Below are positions 36,347-49,296 of a stretch of DNA of 64,000 nucleotides, in pieces. The stretch is from contig OX424570.1 of NCBI GenBank assembly GCA_949152475.1, forward strand, positions 20,704,694 to 20,768,693, given 5' to 3'. The notes under the pieces were generated by a model. That model did not search any database. It saw only the letters and a list, made by a program, of their open reading frames with translations, and was not told the DNA's origin. The translations under genes were made by a program, and so were the position numbers. The stretch comes from Terebella lapidaria. Lineage: Eukaryota; Annelida; Polychaeta; Terebellida; Terebellidae. How positions within the stretch are numbered: the first letter of the stretch is position 1; each line of letters starts with the position of its first letter.

Positions 36347-39300
36347 ACTTCTGATTATGACATTAGAATAATAATTTATTGATCTCATCTGCATGCATAT
36401 TAGTCTGCTCGCGATGTTTACCTTCGTACTCAAGCGAAAATCTATGATATTCCTCATGCAATATTTCACTGAGGGCAACGTACTGAGCGACATTATAAAA
36501 GAAACATCAGTAATAATAGCACAGATAACATGATATATTCGTGTACATCAGTTTGGTTTGAGTGTTGTACAACTTCAAACAAAACCAGTCAGAAGGGTTG
36601 GAGTACGTTTTGTACGGGATTCATCTAATACATGAGATGTAGCTTGACATCCAAACAACACACTCCCCGACTTCCATATGGAGGTTTTTATCCCTCTCAA
36701 GACTCTAATCTACTTCCGTTTTTCTGTCATTGTGGATGCCACCTCATTGAATGCAATTTAGCAAAAGATGTTCAAAACCTGTTCATCTGTTGAGCTGAAC
36801 GTGTAAAGGACTGAACAGAAGCTAATTAGATGGCGTAAATCCTGGAACCAACCTTGTTTCCATGGTAACGAGTTCGTGCCTTTGTCTGTTGTGCGCTCAC
36901 TTTTTCGAATGATAAAATCAACTCGACAAAAAATTAAAGGTGTCATGCTACTGGGATGAATGTACACTTATCAAAAATAATTCAAGGACTAGAGGGCGGT
37001 TCATATTTAGGAAAATAACCACATTCATTAAACAACTTGTATGGTTCTGAAACTTTGGTCCTAGCTTTTACGAATGTCGATCGTCTTTTTCATTCTTTAT
37101 TGCATTGATACGCCTGACAATTCGTGTCAATTTATATCAGTCCATTGCTGTTTGTATCGATTTCAGTTTGTTCGAGTTTATTTGATTTGAGGTTCCGTCA
37201 TTCGTCAATGTGAAAACTACTGATTCTGTCAAATCCCAACGATTCACTCTCAAAAGGATTTTATTCGCCGATAATCGCGCTATGCATGAATAGCCATCAT
37301 ACATATTATTTTGCAGAAACGTCATAATATGACGTGGTTTCCTCCGTAGCTCTGGCAGCTCTGTAACCTCGCCTAGGCACGATTCTAGTGATGCCGAACT
37401 ATAATGGACTAAAACGAAAGAAGCAGAACCACAACGAAATCAGGTTATGCTTAGAATGAAAACAAAGCATATACGAATGTTTCAGTATATAGTGTATATC
37501 ATGAGCATGATTTAACTACAGAGATTACAAGCACAGGTGATTTCATCCCGGAGAAAAATTCAATACTCGAATTGGTGAGGGTAATTTGTCAGTGACCCAT
37601 GTTGACCAGGTAAATTATATACGCATCGCATCTCCTGATACGTTTTCCTGTTCGCGTCAACTCCAATTGAACCAGTTGGACCACGACCATCACAATATCT
37701 GAGGATTACTGTGAACCAGAGAACACATTAATACAAAGAAGAAAGGTGGATGAATTCAATAGGAAAGAAATGCCTCGAAAATTTTCTATTGCCATTTACC
37801 GTGTGGGCCAACTTCACTCTAACTCGTTAATGTTTAGTCATCGTATTAGGCCATATAATGTCTTCATCTGAAATTGATATACTTGTTGATGTTGGTTTCA
37901 TGTCTATCACAAGGGTCCTCTAGAAAGATCGATGGCATCTTGGTGTTCGTTGCAAGTCATTACTACGAGTAACATGAATGGTGGGATGCAAACGTGGTAA
38001 TTCTATCTTACCTTTGGTGTTGCATCAGTTGCATCTGAATTGCTACCACTTCAGACATCTTGTCTCTAATGTTACAGCAAGGACTAAGAACATCAATATG
38101 ATTTTCATTCGTATGGAGTGTGATTTTCGATTGGGTATTGGTCTGTCAGTGCCGTTCACTTGAAGTTATGGATGAAATCAGAATTCAATGAAAAAAATGT
38201 ATTCATCTGTGAGAGCTGTACCAATGAAATTTAGGTCCAAGCCAAATATATTCAACCTCACAGATACATATATATAATTATACTTCCAGCTCATATAAAT
38301 TCTTCTCCACTTAATTAGCATCCCATATTTGACTACCTACACTGGCCAAGCCGTGTTGCAGAATTTCTTGAGAACCACACCAAAGTTCACAGATAGCCAC
38401 CGAGCACGTGTTTTGTGGTTGGATGTCCCATTATATTTCAATGTGGAAGCGTCCAATTAGATTGGCACTGACAGTTTTATGGGACGGTATGCACAAATTC
38501 ATCTCCTGAGCAAGGTTTTCACAGCTCATGAAAGATTCCTCTTTCTTGTTTTACTTTCAAGATTGTTCTGCTGGATGCTTGGTAGTATAAAAGTTTCATC
38601 ACTGGTACACTTCAACCTGTACAATTCAATAATTTCAGGCTTTATATTGGTTTCATCACAATTGAACATGGTCGACAATATTCAGCAATCATCGGAGGCG
38701 ATATTTCCATTTTACCTCTGATGGTTACATCGACTGCATTTCATCAATGAACTCTGAAAAGCCCCAACGACGAATAACATTAATGCAACTTCCAGACGAT
38801 TGATTTGGTTTTTGAAATGTGAGGCCTTTTTTTTGGATAGGACATTGATGTTTTACGATACTATTTACCATCAGTTATTGAATTCGTACAGTCGGGCGAG
38901 TTGCGAAAACAGTTGCATTGGACGTTATAGCATTGACATCACAAGTCAAATATTAGTCTAGCTGTCGGTGATACCTATTGACTAGTAGGACTATCAAGCT
39001 TTTGCGACCGACTCCCTGTTCTCTTGTCCGCTTCGCTACTATTGCCACTTTATCACAAGAATCAGACTCATTTTTGTCGAAACCCAATGAACTGGGAGGT
39101 ATTATAACAACGTATTAGGACATGAAAAAGTAGCGGAGCTGGTGATTTCCCTGCTCAACAACTCATGATATACAATGGGTGCATGAACAGAAAATCACAA
39201 ACGGAGAGGCCACTGGGTTGATTGTATTCCAGGGGAACATATCTTATCTATGCAATGATTACATATCAACAGTAAGTGAGTCATTGGTAAGTATATATTC

Positions 39301-40222
39301 CTGCTTGACACCAACTACCCAACTCCAATGAACGACGATTCCTAATAGAAAATGAATATCATTAAACCTAAGGGAGAAATGTAAAACAGCACTCAGCTAC
39401 TTTGGTCAGCCAGCTTTCGTTATGTAAATAATAATATTATACCAAATGCTCAAATATTTCATATAATGACATTCCATGTGTATTTATTCCTTTCCACAAA
39501 TATTGAACGATTTGTATCTACGTGTATGAAAACTGGAAAGAAATTAATTACTTACATACTTACTAGCTACTTACTCCCTCACTTCCAAATCACTCTCGGA
39601 ATTCCACTTGCTTCTACTTTTCTGTCACATCGGATGTCCCTCATCGACTGCAATTCAGCAAGAGATATTAAGAACATGTTATTCATTGAACACTACATGT
39701 GACGGAGACGAAATATCTACGTATTTACGCCTACAGTACAAAAAACATTCTGCTCATATGTCTGTATTGCGGACACTTTTGTTGCAGATACAATTATCAC
39801 ACCCAATGGTGTATTCACTGACATGCATTGTGGATTTTCTTGTTGTGAATGATTATTTCAATCGCAAAATTCTTTATTCCACATCACTATTTCTAAACTT
39901 TCTGTGTCGAACTCACATATCCTTACTGCATAGTTCTAATTTCCAGCTCCTTACTGCTTATTTCCAAGTTCTCACTGGTACTTTCTCAAGTCTTGATTCA
40001 TCATGCCAAATTCTAACACCTTTGTTCATGCAAACTATTAAAAAACAAATCGCATCTGACACAATGCATATGGAACATTTCACTTAGAATAAAGCACATC
40101 GCATGAAGAACAAAGCACAACGAATGAAGCATTTTAGTGGTCACATTGGGAATGAGAAACTGAAGACTCCCGGATGAAGGAAAGACCTTGCTTTGATGGA
40201 CCGCTGGTCCGGTGCTGTATTT

Positions 40223-41390
40223 TTAGCTTACCGACCCATGGCCCGATAAGCTATTGGCGTGGTTTTTCGTCCGTCGTCCGTCCGGGAAAAACTTCTGGGG
40301 TTTCGGGGGCTTGAACAAGCTAAAAATAGCCCCTAAACTCACTTTTTATGAGCAGACGTGTATTTAGGGGATTAATTTGGGGATGAGGGGCTCACACGGG
40401 AGAGGAAATTTAACATGGTGAAAGCCCTTTAACCTTAAAATTTGGTTCGTTCGTCCGTCGTCCATGCAACAAATAATTTTTTTTGCCTTGATGATTTTTT
40501 CTGAAAATTTACTGAAACATTCCTTGGGCTAATACTCTGAAACTGTTTTTTTTTATTATTCAATCCTTTTTGCCGATTTGGCAGCCATTTTTTATGAAAA
40601 GTGGCTAATTTTGGACTTTGATGGCCTTTTTCTCGAAAACTGTCTGATCAGTTTGAGATTTTTGTTTCAAGACATCTCCCTCATGTACATCAATGGCAAG
40701 TTTCATTGCCCTTGAATCGCCAGTCTGCGTGTGGCAGCCATTTTGATTTTTTGACGTGTCGGCGAAAAAAAAAAATTTCTGTCCCAAATCGAGCCACTAT
40801 TGGTTCTGAGACATTTCCAGCAATTTTTTTCTTTTTTGGCCATTGAAAAAATTTTGGGTCTTTTGGGGGAAAATTTTGGGGGAAATTTCACCCAATCATC
40901 TTTCATAATGGGTGCTTTGCGGGAGTAAACTCCTAGAACTTTTCAAGATAGAGTCTAAGTATTGGCACATTCAAATGGGAAATCATATATTGCGGTCTGA
41001 ATGATGGATGACCTTGAATTTGACCTTGAATGACTTTGGAAGGTCAAAACGACCATATTTTGTCGAAAGAAACGATGATTTTTGTCTTTGGCTGCCATTT
41101 TCTCAAAAACTATTCACAATTTTCCTCAAAATGCATGAGATTCTCCCTATGTACCTTTGTGATGTGTATCAGTTTTGTTGCCTTCGAATTGACGGTCTGT
41201 GAATATAGGCCTATGTCATTAACGGAAGAAACCTTTCAAGATGTAACTTGATTTCGTATTATATTCCATACAGGAAATTTGTCTTTGGCAACATTTACAA
41301 ACATGTTTTGAGGTTTGAAGATCAGTGTAACAATTTATATTTGGGAAAATCAATCCCTTGTGTAATTCTCATGATCTGCCGGTAAGCTGC
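40223..41390 (-). mobile_element. Second pearl/HINE-like element, nested, reverse orientation
   Basis: Reads from right to left. The 3' end is at 40223 (TTAG, the complement of CTAA), next to the imperfect hairpin cgacccatggcccg, a (GTCC)n-like tract near 40268-40286, gccattttt motifs, and remnants of the core repeat with tgaccttgaatttgacc near 41010. The 5' end is near 41376 with gccggtaagct, which complements the 3' terminal block. It belongs to the same general family as 7080-8051 but is clearly diverged. Confidence 0.6.
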
Positions 41391-41955
41391 AGCACCCTTG
41401 GTGCTACATTGTCTGTTTATGTGGCGAACAGGTAAATAAGATATATATGTTTAATGGAATTCAACTACCGTAGCGTAGTACTAGTGTATCTACTGTATAC
41501 TGTCACGAGTTGGACTCGTTCCAAATTAACGGCATGAAGAAATTATGATCGGAGAGATCATCATATTTAGCCTTGAGAGAGATAGCCATCAGTTTCCTGA
41601 GAATTTTTTCACATCTCAATTATCACTGTTCGATCTCAAGTTATTACCATTTTTGTGTGTTAATTTCAGGCATATGTCATGATAATATCTGCACCTAATT
41701 AGCAACAGTGTATTATATTACAATGAGTATTCATGACGTCACATCGAAAATTGATTTTAATGAGCATAGAAATCTTAATAATAGGCTCATACTAATCATC
41801 TCTCACTATTCTATTTTTTACAGAGAAGATTGCGGGAATTCATTGGGACCTGTGCTCAGCTGCATGAGTGTGGCACCTGTTGGTCACGCCAAAAATTCAC
41901 GTGTCCAATGAAGGGAGGTCTTAGTTTCTCATACATCATGTGGCTACGCGCGGCC

Positions 41956-42038
41956 AGCGCCTCCTGTCGTCATAATGTTGCAGTAGTAATTTTGTCCCCA
42001 ACAATTACTACTGTATCATTATGACGACAGGCGGCGCT
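41956..42038. repeat. Hairpin with ~38-bp arms
   Basis: Arms containing cctgtcgtcataatg and its complement cattatgacgacagg flank a loop of about 5 bp (cccca). The hairpin interrupts the right terminal inverted repeat of the 39812-42394 element and has no counterpart in the left one, so it is a later small insertion, probably a tiny MITE. Confidence 0.8.
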
Positions 42039-45000
42039 AACCGCCGAGTACTTCATTCGTTGTGCTTTTTTCATCATGCGACATGCTATATTCTGAATGC
42101 AATGTGCTAAGTTCCATATGCATTGTGCCAGATGCGAATTTTTTTGATAGTTTGCATGGACAAAGGTGTTAGCATTTGACATGATGAATTAAGCATTGAG
42201 AAAGTACCAGTAAAAACTTGGAAGTAAGCAGCAAGGCGATGGAAGTTAGAACTATGCAATAAGAATATGTAAAGTCGACACAGAAAGTTTAGAAACAGTA
42301 ATGTGGAATAAAGAATTTTGCGGTTGAAACAATCATTCACAACAAGAAAATCTACAATGCATGTCAATGAATATTGACCCTAAAAACGCTCCATAATGGT
42401 GATATAATAAATCGACTATTGTTATTTCAGATTTGTGATATGTTCTACATTGATTGGAACAATTGATGATTTGCGATTCAAGAACAGTTATATTTCCAGT
42501 GTATTCTAGTGTACATTCAGAGTTTCATTCAAATGAATTTTGACGATTGCTACTGCAATCATTAAGTGTTGGCTAACTTGAATGCTTCCTTCGGGATGTT
42601 ATCTTTGATGTTGTCTTTCATGTGGATCACGTTCTTCATATGAATGTATTTATCAACATATTACCGCGAATACATCCAAACGTTCTAGCAATGTTTATTT
42701 AATGAATACCGTATCAAATAAAACCGGTATTTTCCATTATATGGAAAACAAGTTTTCAGACATGAAATGTCGGTACATGTCTACACACACAGCCTTATGT
42801 GATTTGCGTCATTCCCATCCGTCACAATACAGGAACAAAATCCAATTGCTGGAATTGCCTAAGGGTCAGTGATGATTTGTCAGTTATTCTATGCAGACAT
42901 CACTACGTTCGGTATGTCTAACTGTTCCTGCCAACTCCAATTGAATGGGTCTCAGGTCATCGTCCGCTGTTATTGTGTTGGAACACATAAATACCCAGAA
43001 GAAAGTTGAATGAGCTCAATAAAACGATACCAGTCAAAATTCGCAATAAAGAAAGCCTGGTTTTGGTATTCTTAATTCACATTTCTTAGTCCCATCTACT
43101 GCAGGGGACATATTTCATCCTATGAGCATTATTGATCACGCGCCATAATAGGTAATTTAATATCCTAGTTTATAATTTATATTATATCCCTTTTAAAATG
43201 GCTCTCTGAAAAAAAAACAAGTCATACTGGCATAATTCGCGATTGGTTGCTATATATAACAATAATCAGAGGTGATATTTTGTGCATTACCCTTTATGTT
43301 TCACCAAATCCATTATTGCCATTGAATCTGAATAGTCTCCACTTCAGACATCTGGTCTCTAATGGTACAAAAAGAACGTGTCACATCAATTCAACTTTCA
43401 GATATTCGAGCTTTTGAATTGAGAAGAATAACATCTCTGATAGGTAATTGGTGTTTCAAAATTGCTGTTCACTAGACTAGAAGTTATTATATTCGGTGAG
43501 TTTTTCACGTTGTGATTGTAGTAACAATGGATGTTATAGCATTGATACCACAAGCAAATATTCATATTTCTGAATGGAGTGACTATTATGATTTGGGAAA
43601 GTCGCGCCGTGTCTGATCCGTTACTATTGCTAGTTTATAACAACAACCAGACCATAGTTAATAAATCTTCTTGTCAGGACCCAATAACCGGGACGTTGCA
43701 TTGCAACCTGTAACAACATGAGAGAACAGTGTGGCTTGTGATTTTGATTAATCAATATCTTGTGAATATAATATCTCACAGGTCATTGGTGATTCAAATT
43801 ATTATTCACCAGAAGTTATTGAATTCATAGAGTGGTGTGAGTTGTGATAACAGTTGCATTGGACGTTATACCATTTATATCACAATCCCAATATGTTTAT
43901 CTCTCAGTGACTAGCATGATTATGATGATATTGCAATCGTCGCGCCACCGCCTTGTCCAACTCGCTACTATTGCCACTTTATCACAAAAACCAGACTCAT
44001 TTGCGGAAACCAAATGAACTGGAAGATGGTATCCCAATGTGTTAATACATGAAGAAGCAGTGGGTCTAGACATTGATTCCCATGAATCAAGCTCCAATGG
44101 AATAAAATGTTATTAGTTTTTGTCACTTTGGAGTCCAATCCAAATCTCTCAAAGACTCAGATTTGGAGGATTAAAAATGGACCTTATAAAAATAACTTGA
44201 ATGCCAAAATGTAATACCAGAAGTGCATTTTCCGATTTTCGATCAAGCATCATTGACCAAAAGATTAAATGCCTACGAAATAAAAGCGGCCATGAATGAT
44301 GATACATTATATCTTAATAACATTCTCTCTATAATTAAGTAGTATTTTGCTTGCATTGTGAATCCATTTCTGGAAAAATTTTCTGCACTTCAAATCATTT
44401 TTGTACCGTTTATTGAGAATTTATGCTGCAAATTACTCCATATTTATCTAGGCAAGGATTACACATCACGAGCAAATCTAGTGGTTCATTCGCATATATA
44501 ATATCCTACTAGACGCCAACTGTCAACTCCAATACACGGATATATATAATATACTCGTAATGTAACTCACAATCACAGCACCCATCATTGTTCCGTACTC
44601 GCAGTCTGAAATGTAATATTTTTGATTCATTTATTAACGGTGACTCAATATATAATTATTTTTTCATTTCCATACTCCTGAGTGTCACTGGCCACTTCAA
44701 GCATATGGATCCCACCACAGATGTCAGCCTCGATAAAAGCAGTTATGTATGGGAACATTTATCACGCGGAATCAGTCTAGTACAATGTACCTGGAAACCT
44801 TATCACTAATGACATCAATAAAATCACTCATTATTATCGCACGAATAAAACACATATGTGCCATGCATTTATATATGTTTGACGTACTAGCATTGACAGC
44901 ATAAGATCCTGCATATTAACGGCTCAGACGGGTAGAATTGCTAAACAACAATGCCTAATGCCTATTGCGGTCATTACATTTTATGTGATCATCAAATATC

Positions 45001-45425
45001 ATCTGTGCTCTACGCAGCCCCTATTGCAGGTATGGCAAGGAAAAAAGTAAACTGCTCAAATTTTGAAATTGTTTGTCAATAAATCAAATTGTTCATTAAA
45101 TTTATAAACCATTCACTCATTATAGTTATGCCATATGCCTAAGTCACATTTGCACCGATGCCTCCTCGGATGTGGGTACGATGCGTGAAAAGGCTGAAAT
45201 TTGGTCATTTTGGCCGGTCACCCACCGAGCGAAGGGTCATCCGTGACTATCGGGCAGCAACTTATTTTCTTGCGGCGACCAGTGGAAAAAAATGACATCG
45301 CCTGTTAATCGCTATCACACCTGCCGGTGACCGATCATAGCTCCTCCATGTGCCCACCGGGCGCCGAGGGGATCGACCAAATTTATCGGCCAATTGATAT
45401 GAGTAGCTCACCAGGCGATCACCAC

Positions 45426-45593
45426 AGGGTATCCTGTCATGCACCGATGGATGTGCGGTGTGTGTTTTTCAGATTATCGATCGATTTTGACATACGAGAC
45501 GGTCAACGCAGGGTATCATGCCAGGCACCGATTGATGTGCGTGAGGTGCTTTTCCGATATTCGGCAGATTTGTACATACCAGACGGTCACCTA
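45426..45593 (+). repeat. 84-bp tandem repeat in the Harbinger-like element
   Basis: Two units start with agggtatc at 45426 and 45510. They share gcaccgat(t/g)gatgtgcg and an acggtca end, with about 70% identity by eye. Confidence 0.7.
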
Positions 45594-45844
45594 GCAGTTA
45601 TCAGTAGGTTACCGTGGGGTCTCCGGTAGGGCGTGATTGGTTTCCCGGTCGATGCCCATTATGTTTGGCCTACTGTAGGCCTACATAAACGAGCACAGCG
45701 ATTTGTCTAATAATTTGTATTAATTATTTTTTTGTCTATTAATTAAACTTAATAATTAATTTCTTGTCTATTAATTTGTCTATTATTTATTGTCTATTAA
45801 CTTTTGTCTAAGCGATTTGATAATAATTTGTATTAACTGCTATA

Positions 45845-46866
45845 TTGTCTAAAATTAAACAAGGTCTCCAAAAGTACTTTGAAACCATCTATTCTAGAAG
45901 TGGTATAAACCAAATTTGGATATTAAAAAATTCCAAATCTTTATTGGAATATCTACATGCTCACACACTTTCAAAAGAGACGTCTATCAAAACATTTGAT
46001 TTTTCCACTTTATACACAACTATACCTCATTCTGAACTGAAGCTAAAAAAATTCACCAATAATTCATTTTTCTCTAAAAAGGGACAACATCGGTACCACT
46101 ATATTGTAGGTAAATATAATACCGCTATTTTGTTAAAGGCGACTCTGATGCCCCATACAAATATACTGGAGTAGATGTGGTAAATAGTTAATTTTCTGAT
46201 TGATAATATGTTTGGAATTTGGAACTTGGTGGTCCAATAATTCAACAAACTATTGGTATTCCCATGGGTACAAACTGTGAACCATTATTGGCAGACCTGT
46301 TTTTATACTCATATGAATCAGATTTCATCCAACATTTACAACGCGGAGGTTCTAAGAAACTAACATGTTATTTTAATTTCACTTTCCGATATATAGACGA
46401 TGTATTGTCGCTAAATAATCCCTAGTTTGGTGACTATTTGTATGTCATATATCCTAAGGAACTTGAAATTAAGAATACTACAGATTCCGCTAATTTTTCC
46501 AACTATCTAGACCTGAGGTTGAAGATTGATAATGATGTTAACCTATCAACCAGATTGTATGACAAACGTGATGATTTCAATTTTTCCATAGCCCATTTCC
46601 CTTTTCTAAGCAGCAACATTCCTGTGTCACCAGCATATGGTGTGTTTGTTTCTCAACTTATACGCTATTCCAGAGCTAGTTGCAAATATGAGGACTTTGT
46701 TTATCGAAGTGCCCAGCTAGTCTCGAAACTGCTGCGAGAAGGATATGTCTTACCAAGACTTATAGCTGCCTTCAAGAAATTCTATGTACATGAACGTCAT
46801 CATGATCTGCTTGATAAATACACCAAATCCATGAATGCCATGCAACTAGATCTATTTTCATGTTAA
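45845..46866 (+). pseudogene. Broken reverse transcriptase, Penelope-like type
   Basis: Retroelement reverse transcriptase. Visible motifs: motif A region FDFSTLYTTIPH near 45990-46030, motif B IGIPMGTNC near 46255, and motif C YIDD near 46390, followed by a YLDLRL block and an RYSRAS block, then a C-terminal part to the stop at 46864-46866. The frame is broken between 46174 and 46219, and a TAG interrupts it at 46423-46425. The start of the protein is missing. Downstream sequence to about 47104 is the non-coding tail of the same element, because it recurs in reverse at 53569-53800. Assignment to Penelope-like elements rests on the motif wording; no GIY-YIG domain is attached here. Confidence 0.8.
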
Positions 46867-47227
46867 TTTTGGGGAATTCATGACGGGTGCCACTAGTGGG
46901 GCAGAGAATGCTCACTCTTTCCGGAACACATGATTTCATCTCCTAACGGCCATTTTTGGGGGTTCATGAGTTTCCCGTCATTTTTTTTTTCTCTCATTTC
47001 ATATGCCCGATATGACTTTCTGTCCCCGAACTATGAGAGTGGATAACGAACCCTGTTTTGTTCGCTCGGAATGCTTAATACTGGGTATTGATTCTATGTC
47101 TATTCCAGGATATTTACTCCACAAATCTACAGACAAATCTACACAGTATCCAGAAGAAGAAGAAGTTGGCAGGATGGTAATTCCTCTTCAGAGAGTGAGG
47201 TTTGTTTGGCTGCATATGCAGTAGCCT

Positions 47228-47572
47228 ATGCCCGTGCTCGTCACCACCAAGGAGGAGGTGCAGGAAAAGGAGGAGAGTTTTGCTAGGGAGCAACGTCGCA
47301 GCCGCCAGAGATGGTGGATCCGGCCGTGGCTGATGAGACGCCCTGCCTATTGCCATTTTGATACTTTGATGGCAGAGCTTGAGAGGGAGCATCATGGAGA
47401 CTTCAAGCATTTCCAATCTATGAGAAAGTTCGAAGAATTATGTAATTTTGCATGGATACTCTACCGACTGCCTTTATATATTGGAGGCAGACTGTCCGGC
47501 AATCGGTCGATGTTTAAGCCGCCAGGGAAGAACCGTCCGGACGTCAGTCGGTCACCGACCGATGCCTGCTAG
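47228..47572 (+). pseudogene. PIF/Harbinger transposase N-terminal fragment
   Basis: The first ~70 codons carry RRSRQRWWIRPWLMRRPAY, then a TLMAELEREHHGDFKHFQSM-type block. This matches the conserved N-terminal segment that precedes the nuclease in PIF/Harbinger transposases and HARBI1-like proteins. The sequence then runs into unrelated terminal sequence, so the DDE nuclease is absent. The same frame may continue upstream as a small acidic segment near 47110-47220. It is the protein evidence that the surrounding 45136-47777 element is Harbinger-type. Confidence 0.7.
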
Positions 47573-49135
47573 GTGACTGGTTGGTCTCCCGTAGGCATCA
47601 AGGTTCACATTTTCCCCCAATTCCTACGTATGCCGGCCGGTCAGTGTACGATGTCCGGATAGGTGTCCATCGGTGATCTGCCAATGCCCGGTGCTTTCAT
47701 GACCACTTGAGGGATATGTAAAAGATAACTGCAAAAAGTTACCGACGGCCGGCGACCGTGCAAATGTGACCAAGGCATTAATAGTTCGTTTAATATATTA
47801 TATGGTTCACACAGTTTAAACATTCACTCAATATAACTTGGAATGGTTTGATAAATTAAGCTATCAGGTTGATCAATTGAAAGAACATTTTTGTTAAATT
47901 GAATGAAAGATTGATTAAATTAAAGGAACGATTTTATGAACTAAACATCGATTTAAAATATCGATTGAAAGGTTTGTCAAACTGTTCGACATAACATATT
48001 GAATGAACGATTGATTATATTGAGTAAATGGTATAATATATGTAGCAAGTGCTCATTATATTGAGTGAACGGTTTGTGAATAGAGCAAACAACTTTCAAC
48101 TTTTTTCTCATGTCATGTCCTATTAGATGCTCCGTAGTACCCCCAACATATTCCTGACAAGAGCATTCTAGCAAAGATTTTATTTGGAAATTCCACATAT
48201 AGGTCACGAAGCCGGAATTCCTACATGACCATTATCACAGCTAGTCTTTTTTATGGCTGAACGCCCAAAATATCTCAAAGATCTGCCAAGCAGAGATCTC
48301 GGGAACGTGGATTCGTCCAATTAGATTGACATTGGCAGCTTTATGGGGCGGTTAACGCACGCACCAGTTCGGTCACATCCGATTTTACTTGTTGGTCCTT
48401 TGTGAGCGAGGTTTCCTGCTCAACTTCTGGGCGATAACTATCGGTTTTTTGCTCTCTGTGTGAATCTAGTCATTGAAACTGCAGGACAGTGCAAAATCTG
48501 AGTCTGTTGTTTTGACGGTAACGACAATATATGGACATGCTGTTGTTTCGACAGTAATTTAATCATCTGCATGAAAGTTACTATCCTCGCCATGTTGGTC
48601 TTCGTATTCAAGCGACAATCTATAAAATTCATTATGCAATGGTTCAAAATGCCAAAGTACCGGGCGACACTGTAACGCAAACACGAGTAATAAAAACAAC
48701 GAAAGATTTTTTTATGTACAATCTATATCAATGGTCAATCGCTAGATAATTTATTGCTACTATACAAATATAGTCCAATTATATTATAAAATACCATCAG
48801 CTCAGTAGTCGCGACATGTCTGATCCGTTACTATTGCTAGTTTATAACAACAACCAGAATATAGTTAATAAATCTTCTTGTCAGGACCCAACAACTGGGA
48901 GGTTCATGGCAACCTGCTTAGACATGAGACAACAGTGGATCTTGTGATTTTGAATAATCAAGCTCTGGTGGATTATGTGAACTCAATATAATATATATCT
49001 CTGACAGGTCATTTGTACTTCGGATTACTATTCACTTGGAGTCATTGAGTGGTGTGAGTTGTGATAGCAGTTGCATTGGACGTTATAGCTTTGATATCGT
49101 AATCGCGATATTGGTATATCTTTCAATGATGGGAG

Positions 49136-49296
49136 GGAGACCGCCTCTGTGGCCCAGTGGATTGGACTGGTGGCTCTTGAACCAAAAAAGCTCAGAGGCG
49201 GTAGGTGACGCGGGTTCCATCCCCGTCCCCGACGGGGGATGGGAAGACAGGCAGAATTGCCTATCATCATGGACCGTCGTTAAACATTATTATTGA
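49136..49296 (+). mobile_element. tRNA-derived SINE, second family
   Basis: Box A tggcccagtgg is at 49150-49160 and box B ggttccatcc at 49213-49222. A short body with gacaggcagaattgcc and a cattattattgat tail follow. The matching positions in A (about 25400) and B (about 43910) lack it. It differs in head and body from the SINE at 22735. Confidence 0.75.

Larger units (their letters stand above)
39812..42394. mobile_element. 2.58-kb DNA element with long terminal inverted repeats
   Basis: Absent from copy A, where the site reads acccaatggtgatatatt (about 23852-23869). In B the element is flanked by aatggtg on both sides (39805-39811 and 42395-42401), a 7-bp or imperfect 8-bp target-site duplication that would suit a hAT-like element. 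The terminal inverted repeats are about 370 bp (39812-40190 against 42394 to about 41920). The right arm is interrupted by a hairpin (41956-42038) and has about 20 extra terminal bases. The centre holds a HINE-like insertion (40223-41390) and no transposase that I recognise, so it is non-autonomous. Superfamily is uncertain. Confidence 0.8.
45136..47777 (+). mobile_element. PIF/Harbinger-like element containing a Penelope-like fragment
   Basis: The ends are 20-bp inverted repeats matching at 18 of 20 positions (45136-45155 and 47758-47777; core gtcacatttgcac). The right flank starts with TTA and the left flank ends with ATA, close to the 3-bp TWA duplication of PIF/Harbinger. The corresponding place in copy A (about 26555-26570) is uninterrupted. 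Inside are an 84-bp tandem repeat near the left end, an AT-rich ttgtctattaat array (45700-45850), a broken reverse transcriptase (45845-46866) with its 3' tail to about 47104, and an N-terminal transposase fragment (47228 onward). The catalytic transposase part is missing. Confidence 0.75.
30226..48808 (+). repeat. Segmental duplication, copy B
   Basis: Direct repeat of A (13888 to about 27641). It is longer because of insertions at 39812-42394 and 45136-47777, and it lacks the SINE found in A. Over about 33190-38650 it is almost identical to A (a dozen or so substitutions and a few small indels by eye). On both sides of that stretch the copies differ by several percent with many indels. The right end switches at 48808, after ctcagtag, into segment C. 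No intact gene is supported inside. Confidence 0.9.

Noticed and set aside
45327-45629. 100-codon ORF at the left end of the Harbinger-like element
   Set aside because: It is a translation of the 84-bp tandem repeat, with no domain.
49144-49225. Second tRNA-like gene
   Set aside because: Same reasoning: tRNA-like promoter boxes followed by a SINE body, absent from both sister copies.
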